Assembly: GCA_025055455.1 (NCBI GenBank)
Contig: JANWXD010000005.1
Span: forward strand, 62,001-126,000
Direction of reading: 5' to 3'
DNA: 64,000 nt
From: Bryobacteraceae bacterium
GTDB taxonomy: Bacteria > Acidobacteriota > Terriglobia > Bryobacterales > Bryobacteraceae
The position numbers and the translations under genes were made by a program. This document shows, in pieces, positions 57,549-64,000 of the stretch (positions are counted from its first letter, which is position 1; the number at the start of each line of letters is the position of its first letter). A model generated the notes under the pieces. The model was not told the origin of the DNA. It saw only the letters and a list, made by a program, of their open reading frames with translations, and did not search any database.

Positions 57549-60500
57549 TCAGGCCCGGGTCAGCACGAAATAGAAAGCCACGCCCGCCGCGCCCGGCTCC
57601 AAATAATCCCCCAGCACATAGAGCAGCGCGGCCGGCATTTCCGGGGCGAGCCACTTGCCGAGGAGCAGGTCTGTATCCACGGCGCGGATCTCGTGCCGGA
57701 AACCTTCCGGATCCCCGACGCGCATGAACTCTTCTGTGAAACTGACTTCCGTCTCCCGTTGCATCCAGCCGAATCGCCAGTGGGCTTCCAGCTTGTCGCC
57801 GGAGGGGACGAAGCGCAGCCGGAACAGGACGGGATTGGCAGCATTCAACAGACTCACATTCGGTCGCGTCAACCACACCAAGTGCCCCTTCCATTCCCCG
57901 GCCAGCATCTCCCGCGCCGGCACGCGGACGCGCGGGTGGTCGAAGATCAACCGATGATCCTCGACGGACATCTTCTCGAAGGGATAGTTGTTGCGCTCCA
58001 TGACGAAGGTGGCGAATTCGATCCCGTCCGGAAACTCGCCTAAGTGCATCACCCCAAGGGCGCTGTCCTCGTCGATCACCTTGATCGTGTCGTAGACGTT
58101 GCGATAGGGGTGATTGCGGTAGCGCAGCAGCAGCACGCGGTCGCCCTTGATCAGGTAGCGCCGCTGGCTATCCGGATACTCCACTTCGCGGACCTCTGGA
58201 TCGCCGGGCAGGAAGACGAGCTCGTAGTTGACCACATGGCCCCGGGCCACTCCGTTTTCGATCCGGTCGAAGCGCTTCCAGAAACTCCCGCCGGCGAACA
58301 CGGCCCCCGAACGTTCCGCCTCGCGCCCCAAGCCAGAGGTGCGGATGCGCTCTTCCCAACCGAGCAGCGTGTCGGCCGCGAAGGAGCCTTTCCAGAACGA
58401 GTCCCGGAAGATGCGCCGCCGCGCGAAATCGATCCGCACCGCACCCGAGTTCAGCAAGCTTTCGAGCGGCCGCGTGGGCGTGTCCCGGAGCACGGCTTGC
58501 AGTTCCGCCGTGGCGCGCGTGCTGAAATAATCCGGCACGGCCGCGCCGCGCAGCACCTCCGTGCGCACGTCCTCGGCGAGCGTTCCGGGCGGCGGGGACA
58601 GCGGATCGTACTCCTGCTGGATGAAGTGAGCGGTAAAGGCCAGGAACCGCATCTGGGCCTGAAGCTTGAGGAGCGGGTCTTCGGTCCCCGTCACGCGGAA
58701 CGAGGTCAGGAAATCGGCGAGGTTCCGGACCGCGGGCAAGTCTTCGAACGTCCGGAACTTCAAGTATGCCGTGCCGCGCGGTTGCCTGGTCCCCGCGCTG
58801 TCTTCATAGAGCCGGGCATAGAGCGTGGTGTAATCGGCGAACAATTCCGCTACGGTGCGGCCCGTGCCCGCGGTGTCGCGCTGCATATACTTGACCCCCT
58901 CGAGCGTGTAGCGCCGGCCAGCAGGCGTGTCGAACTCGAGGTGGTAGCGCATTTCGGCTTCGCGGGTCGCCTCGTTTACGCGGAGATAGTTGAAGTAACT
59001 TTTGCGTGCATCGAGCGGGAAGATGGCGGGGGCCAAGTCTTCGAACTGGCCGAACTCGATCTTGCCCTCCAAACGGGCCTCGTGGGAAGGGCTCTCGATG
59101 AAGTCGTTGACGTCGGCAATGCGCATCAAGACGCGGAAGCTCACGTCCACCGCCTCGGGCGTGCGTTTCTCCCACGCCGGACGCTCGCCGGTGTCGTACC
59201 AGCCCGCCATGGTCTCCTCGAAGGTGAGGCCGATGCCGTCCGGCAGACGCGTCTCGAGAAAAGGCCGGATCCAGCGGTTCACTGGCATCTGCTTGTCCCG
59301 AACCCGCTCGAGCAGGTAGTACATGCCCAGGCGCCGGCCTTCCTCGGTATCTTCCACGTGAAACAGTCCCAGGGAAACCGCCGGCAGCAAGGCGGCGACG
59401 CCCGCGGGGGCTTTCATGACGTACTTGCCGATCATGCGATCCGGCCCGATCTTTCGGATCTCGTCGTGGAAGGGCGTGAAGTCGTGCAGCTGGAAGTGGT
59501 TGGCGGCAAAACTCGGGGTGACGAGCCCTTCGAGGAGTCCCAGCAATTGGTAGCGACTCTCGAGCCGCCCGTCGGGCTTCAAGTCGAACTTCAGCCACGC
59601 CAGACTCACCGCGTGGTTGGCGTTGGAAATCACGTCCATGCGCCATACCCCATGGAGGTCCTCCTTGGTGGGCTTCGCGCCCATCTTCCAAAGCTCGCGG
59701 TGGTCTTCGGCCGTCATCTGCTCGAAGCCATACTCCCGGAGCATCGGGAAGGTGAACAGGCGGAGCCCGTGGGGATACACGCCCAGATACACCCGGCCGA
59801 TGAGCAAATTCTCCTGAATCACTTTGAACACGTCGTAGAAACCTTGCCAGGGCGGGTCGGTGTACCGCAGCAAGATATAGCGCCCAGGCTCGAGATCGCC
59901 GGTGCGTTGCGTGAGCTCGATCTCCTCCAGCGTGTTGCGAGCTTGGATACGGTCGTCGGTGTCGCTGGTGATGCCGGCGTATGTGCCGTTCTTGCGGAAG
60001 AAGCGCTTCTTGAAGCCGGTGAAGATTGCGGCCGACATGCTGTTCAACACGTGGCCTTTCGGGAAAAAACCTTTCCAGAAGACGTCGTTGCGGATACGTC
60101 CGGCGGCTGGGTCGATGGTCCGCTCGCCGCTGTTCAGCATCCAGTCGAGCGGCTTGGTGGTGGCACGGCGAAACAGCCGGTCCAGTTCCGCCTCGCTCCA
60201 GCCGAGCATCTCCTTGGCGTCCACCGTCGCGACGCGTACGAGCGGCGCCCGCGCCGGGTAAGCTTCTCCCTGCAGCTGGCGGATTTTTCGCTCCGCAATC
60301 CGCTCCGCCAGGGCGGCAATCGTCAGAAAGGGGTTGACGCCGAGCGAAGTGGGAATCAAGGCGCCGTCGGCCACGAACAAGCCCTCGTGCACGCTGCCGT
60401 CGGCGGCAAAGACCCGCCCGAACTCGTCCACCGCCCCTTGATCCGGGTCTTCCCCCATCGGACAGCCGCCCAGCGGATGAGCCGTGATCAGATGGCGCAG

Positions 60501-61925
60501 GTTGAAGACGACCCAAAGGGGGTTGGGGATAAAGCTGGCACCCTGGGCCCGGGTGTGGCGCTTCAACTCTTCGTTGATGCGGCGGAACACCGCTTGCTGC
60601 CCCGCGTTCTCCCAAACGACGACCGCCCTGCCGTCGGGATCCCACCAAGGCGTCTGAAGCTCGATGCGACCGCGCGCATCGTCGAACCCCATGCAGAGGT
60701 AGAGCATGGTGTGGTTGAGCGCGCCGTCGGGATGGTCGGCAGTGAAGGGGTTGAAATCCCGCAGGATGCGGCGTTGCTCTTCCCGCTCGTCTCCGGCGTC
60801 GCTGTCCGTGCCCCGAAGCAAGCCGAAGGCTATCTTCGCTGCGTCGACGTACGCACTGGGGAACGAGAGATCTTCGATCGTGAACCGGTCCTCCACAGGA
60901 CCGGCGCCGTGGTAGCGCAGCGCCGCCACGATGGTCGGCCCCGGAGCGTGGGCGGCGCGCGGGTGGGAAGGCCGGTTGCCGAAGCCGAGGACATTCGTTC
61001 GGAAGTCGCCGTTGTAGGCTAGGCCGAAAAAGTCGCCATTTCCGCCGAAGGTCGTGCCCACCGCCGGCCTCAGATCGAGCCCAGCGGCCTGCGAGCGCAA
61101 CAGAATTTCCGTGGTGTTGATCGCCCCGGCCGCCAGGATAACGTTGCCGGCCTCGATCGAGAAATTCTCCGCCGCACCGTTGTCCCGGAGGCGCCGCCCA
61201 TGAACGCGCCAGCCGCCGCCCGGCAACTTCTCCACACGAAGCACCTCCGTTTGGACAAAGATGTCCGCTCCGCCCTGCCGCGCCAACGGCAGGTAATTCA
61301 TCGCCAGCGTGTTCTTGGCGCCGACGTTGCACCCCGTCACGCAATCGCCGCAATCGATGCAAGGCTTTTGGGGGACGCCGTACGGGTTGAGTCCGTCGAT
61401 GGTGAAGTTCACCGCAATATCCAGCGGCTCAACCCGCAGGCCAATCTGCGCCCCACGTCGAGCCAGGGCTTGAACTTTCCGCAACTGCGCAGCGCGGGGA
61501 TGGGGCCCAGCCGCCAAGGTTTTTCGGGCCCGGTCATAGTAGGGCCGCAGCGTGTGCAGCTTGATGCCTGACGGCCAGCCCGGTTTCTCGAAGACGTCTT
61601 CGTTCGGCACAATGGCGACGTTGGCGTTCACGAGAGAAGTGCCGCCCAGCCCCGAGCCTTGGATGACGGAGATGTCACGGTAGCTCACCAGCTCGTATAA
61701 CCCTAGAGGATTCGTGGGCTGGCGCTGGGCGCGGAGGACCTCGTCCAGCGAATCCGGGAAGCGGCCAACTTGCCATTCCCGGCCCCGCTCGAGCAGGCAG
61801 ACAGACGGCTTGGGCGTCAAGGGAGCGTTGGCGAGGCGGGCAGCGGTGATCGCGCCGCCGTAGCCCGAACCCACGATGACGAAGTCATAACGCGCCTTGC
61901 GCTGGGACCAGTCCTTGGCGAGCAT
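57549..61925 (-). CDS. Giant GMC-family (cholesterol oxidase-like) oxidoreductase with duplicated C-terminal domain
   Basis: FVIVGSGYGGAITAARLA, GSGLGGTSLVNANV, CIDCGDCVTGCNVGAKNTL, HPLGGCPMGEDPDQGAVDEFGRVF; ~900 aa extension with internal repeat. Confidence 0.87.
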   Translation of the reverse strand: MLAKDWSQRKARYDFVIVGSGYGGAITAARLANAPLTPKPSVCLLERGREWQVGRFPDSLDEVLRAQRQPTNPLGLYELVSYRDISVIQGSGLGGTSLVNANVAIVPNEDVFEKPGWPSGIKLHTLRPYYDRARKTLAAGPHPRAAQLRKVQALARRGAQIGLRVEPLDIAVNFTIDGLNPYGVPQKPCIDCGDCVTGCNVGAKNTLAMNYLPLARQGGADIFVQTEVLRVEKLPGGGWRVHGRRLRDNGAAENFSIEAGNVILAAGAINTTEILLRSQAAGLDLRPAVGTTFGGNGDFFGLAYNGDFRTNVLGFGNRPSHPRAAHAPGPTIVAALRYHGAGPVEDRFTIEDLSFPSAYVDAAKIAFGLLRGTDSDAGDEREEQRRILRDFNPFTADHPDGALNHTMLYLCMGFDDARGRIELQTPWWDPDGRAVVVWENAGQQAVFRRINEELKRHTRAQGASFIPNPLWVVFNLRHLITAHPLGGCPMGEDPDQGAVDEFGRVFAADGSVHEGLFVADGALIPTSLGVNPFLTIAALAERIAERKIRQLQGEAYPARAPLVRVATVDAKEMLGWSEAELDRLFRRATTKPLDWMLNSGERTIDPAAGRIRNDVFWKGFFPKGHVLNSMSAAIFTGFKKRFFRKNGTYAGITSDTDDRIQARNTLEEIELTQRTGDLEPGRYILLRYTDPPWQGFYDVFKVIQENLLIGRVYLGVYPHGLRLFTFPMLREYGFEQMTAEDHRELWKMGAKPTKEDLHGVWRMDVISNANHAVSLAWLKFDLKPDGRLESRYQLLGLLEGLVTPSFAANHFQLHDFTPFHDEIRKIGPDRMIGKYVMKAPAGVAALLPAVSLGLFHVEDTEEGRRLGMYYLLERVRDKQMPVNRWIRPFLETRLPDGIGLTFEETMAGWYDTGERPAWEKRTPEAVDVSFRVLMRIADVNDFIESPSHEARLEGKIEFGQFEDLAPAIFPLDARKSYFNYLRVNEATREAEMRYHLEFDTPAGRRYTLEGVKYMQRDTAGTGRTVAELFADYTTLYARLYEDSAGTRQPRGTAYLKFRTFEDLPAVRNLADFLTSFRVTGTEDPLLKLQAQMRFLAFTAHFIQQEYDPLSPPPGTLAEDVRTEVLRGAAVPDYFSTRATAELQAVLRDTPTRPLESLLNSGAVRIDFARRRIFRDSFWKGSFAADTLLGWEERIRTSGLGREAERSGAVFAGGSFWKRFDRIENGVARGHVVNYELVFLPGDPEVREVEYPDSQRRYLIKGDRVLLLRYRNHPYRNVYDTIKVIDEDSALGVMHLGEFPDGIEFATFVMERNNYPFEKMSVEDHRLIFDHPRVRVPAREMLAGEWKGHLVWLTRPNVSLLNAANPVLFRLRFVPSGDKLEAHWRFGWMQRETEVSFTEEFMRVGDPEGFRHEIRAVDTDLLLGKWLAPEMPAALLYVLGDYLEPGAAGVAFYFVLTRA

Positions 61926-61942
61926 CTCTACCCTCCGAGCGG

Positions 61943-61962
61943 CGATCTAGCTTGCTAGATCG
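61943..61962. promoter_or_regulatory. Perfect 9-2-9 palindrome, candidate operator
   Basis: CGATCTAGC-TT-GCTAGATCG at predicted +1 of the GMC transcript. Confidence 0.7.
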
Positions 61963-61969
61963 TCCCTTG

Positions 61970-61998
61970 AGTCTACACGCAAGAAGGATGGAGGTCAA
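61970..61998 (-). promoter_or_regulatory. Sigma70-like promoter for GMC gene
   Basis: Minus TTGACC (61998-61993)-N17-TAGACT (61975-61970). Confidence 0.65.
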
Positions 61999-62049
61999 TT
62001 ACTCGCGATCACCCTATCGCCGTTTCTGTAGATGGCAATGTGGGGACAG

Positions 62050-64000
62050 TTACTCTTTGGTGATCGTTTCGTCCATGCTGAGCAGGACGCTAGCGGCTGC
62101 CGTCCAAGCCGCCAGCTCCGGTGCGGATAGGCGGTCATCTACAGGAAATTGGCCCACCGCGAGAAATTGTTTGGCGGCTTCGGGTTGGCTCCGGAAGCGG
62201 GGCAGAGACTTTTCTACCACTCGAGCGACTGCGCGCAGTTCCTTCGGAGCAGGGGTGCGCCCGGTCACGAGCCGGAAGCCATAGCGGATCCGCGACGCGG
62301 TATCTTGGCCGCCCTCCCGCAACATGCGCGTGGCCAGCGCCCGGGCCGCCTCCACATACGTGGCATCGTTCCAGAGCGCCAAGGCTTGCAGTGGCGTGTT
62401 GGTGCGCGGACGACGAGCGATGCACTTTTCTCGATCCGGTGCGTCGAACAGCAGCATGGTCGGAGGCGGAGCCGTGCGCTTCCAGAAGATGTACAGGCTG
62501 CGCCGGTACAGATCCTGGCCGTGGCTTTGGACATATTTTTGAGCCGAGTAAACATCCCCAAAGGCGATGTCTTCCCAAAGGTTTTTGGGTTGATAGGGAA
62601 ACACCGCGCGACCGTACATCTCCCGGTTCAACAGTCCGCTGACGGCCAGCGCATTGTCGCGGATCATTTCCGCCGGCAGGCGGAACCGCGGACCGCGCGC
62701 GAGCAGTCGGTTCTCGGGGTCTTTCTGCAGCAGTTCCGGCGTCATGCGGGACGACTGCCGGTAAGTGGCCGACGTCACGATCAGCCGTTGCAGCCGCTTG
62801 ACGTCCCAGCCGGTGCGGACAAACTCGGTGGCCAGCCAGTCGAGCAACTCCGGATGACTCGGCGGCTCTCCTTGGGAGCCGAAATCCTCGGCGGTCTTGA
62901 CCAGCCCGGTACCAAAATACATCTGCCAGAAGTGATTGACCGCCACGCGGGCCGTTAGCGGGTGTGCAGGATCTACCAGCCAGCGGGCCAGTCCTAGCCG
63001 GTTGCGCGGAGCTCCCTCGGGCAACGGCGGCAACACCGCCGGCACCCCAGGTTCCACCTTCTCTACCTTATTGCGGTAATCGCCGCGGCCCAGCACCCAG
63101 GTCTCGCGCGGTTCCGGAAGTTCCTCCATGACCATCACCGTCGGGATGGTCTTCATGAGCTCCTCTTTTTCGCGCTCGAGCGCCTTCAATTCCGCGTACG
63201 CCCGTCGCAGGGCCTCCGGAGCATCGTAGGTCAAGAAATAGCGCCGCAGCGCTTCGTTCTGCTCCTTGGACCGCCGCGAGGCGGGCTCGGCCAGAATCGA
63301 GCGGATGGGGTGATGCAACGCCAGCGCCTCGATTTCCGATGGCTCGAGCATCCGGTCGTAGACGCGCAAGTCGTCCAAGCGTCCCTTGTAGGGCACGCCG
63401 GTCGCTTTGTTGCCCGTCTCTAGCGGCGCCTCCACGGCCCAGGAACCGCTCAAGTTGTCGCGCAGCACGGCGACATTGTCCAGTTCACCGTTCAGGTACA
63501 GCTTCACTCCGCGAGCTCGACCCGAGCCGTCGTACACCAGGGCCACATGATGCCATTCGCTTTGCAGCAGCCGCTCCCGGGTGCGAATCTCGAGCGACCC
63601 CTTGCCATCGAACAGGCGGAAGTACAGATAGGCGCCGCGTTTGAGGTTCCCGACGTGGATGGTCTCGTCGAGGGAGAGCTCCAAGCCACGACGCCCCGCG
63701 CTTGTGTCGACTTTCTGAAGGACCGCAAAGGGCTGAATCCCGCTATGGCGGATCCACACGGCGAGTGTGAACGGCCCGCCCTTCAAGCTGGGGATGTCCC
63801 CGTAGCGCACGTGGGTTTCCCCGCTGAACTCCACCGAGCGTCCCACCGGCCCCGAGCTGAAGGCCACTTCACCGCGCGGCACGGTCGCATGGCGGTAGCC
63901 GCCCGAGACGTCAGCCAGGCTGCCGTCGAACTCGTAGTGCACCACGATGCCACGGCGCGGGTCGGGCGGAAGGGTCGCCAGGCGCGTTTTTTCCCACTCC
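62050..64000 (-). CDS. LamG-like + PSD1 (DUF1553) protein, C-terminal part, continues beyond window
   Basis: [20 protein letters not shown] LamG-like; [47 protein letters not shown]1553; frame stays open to 64000 ([19 protein letters not shown]). Confidence 0.88.
   Translation of the reverse strand, partial: EWEKTRLATLPPDPRRGIVVHYEFDGSLADVSGGYRHATVPRGEVAFSSGPVGRSVEFSGETHVRYGDIPSLKGGPFTLAVWIRHSGIQPFAVLQKVDTSAGRRGLELSLDETIHVGNLKRGAYLYFRLFDGKGSLEIRTRERLLQSEWHHVALVYDGSGRARGVKLYLNGELDNVAVLRDNLSGSWAVEAPLETGNKATGVPYKGRLDDLRVYDRMLEPSEIEALALHHPIRSILAEPASRRSKEQNEALRRYFLTYDAPEALRRAYAELKALEREKEELMKTIPTVMVMEELPEPRETWVLGRGDYRNKVEKVEPGVPAVLPPLPEGAPRNRLGLARWLVDPAHPLTARVAVNHFWQMYFGTGLVKTAEDFGSQGEPPSHPELLDWLATEFVRTGWDVKRLQRLIVTSATYRQSSRMTPELLQKDPENRLLARGPRFRLPAEMIRDNALAVSGLLNREMYGRAVFPYQPKNLWEDIAFGDVYSAQKYVQSHGQDLYRRSLYIFWKRTAPPPTMLLFDAPDREKCIARRPRTNTPLQALALWNDATYVEAARALATRMLREGGQDTASRIRYGFRLVTGRTPAPKELRAVARVVEKSLPRFRSQPEAAKQFLAVGQFPVDDRLSAPELAAWTAAASVLLSMDETITKE

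Noticed and set aside
58044-61022. 992-aa plus-strand ORF
   Set aside because: Antisense to the GMC oxidoreductase; composition typical of high-GC shadow frames (His/Glu/Arg/Gly-rich) and no motif
58804-61362. 852-aa minus-strand ORF in another frame of the GMC gene
   Set aside because: Alternative-frame shadow of the real gene, Arg/Gly/Pro-rich low-complexity translation
1-64000. CRISPR arrays, IS elements, integrase or prophage genes, tRNA/rRNA genes
   Set aside because: No spaced direct-repeat arrays, transposase/integrase motifs or recognisable structural RNA genes seen on either strand

Overview
High-GC chromosomal window. The gene content (TIGR03436-type VWFA protein, CRTAC1/ASPIC-UnbV, PSD1/DUF1553, duplicated hydrolases) suggests Acidobacteriota, possibly Bryobacterales/Solibacter-like; that is inference only. 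Most of the window is housekeeping: SbcCD-like pair, uvrA, mutY, nadB, hslVU, infC, mrp, tsaD, queA, pdxA, ispG, topA, dprA, UPF0182. Accessory and uncharacterised loci sit between these genes. I saw no rRNA, tRNA, CRISPR array or obvious mobile element. Best leads: (1) a minus-strand leader at 26382-26553 upstream of an orphan hypothetical gene. It has a sigma70-like promoter, an 89-nt four-way-junction fold with S-box/SAM-clan core strings (CCGGCAACC ... GGTGCC ... GATGC), an intrinsic terminator, and a hairpin presenting the Shine-Dalgarno. (2) An Nramp-fold transporter with non-canonical ion-site motifs, 12 bp downstream of a soluble PRC-barrel/MgtE_N/CBS protein, suggesting a split MgtE-like regulator. 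(3) A 1458-aa GMC oxidoreductase with a duplicated C-terminal domain, controlled by a clear promoter with a perfect 9-2-9 palindrome at +1. (4) A receiver-less OmpR/PhoB winged-helix protein with 11-bp-spaced TTGTAAAAC direct repeats upstream. (5) An ACP/AMP-ligase/SDR cassette coupled by ATGA overlaps. (6) Two 5'-truncated gene remnants (GH127 and MBL-fold). (7) A 44-aa very basic small ORF with a near-perfect Shine-Dalgarno. All family calls come from reading the translations; no database search was run.
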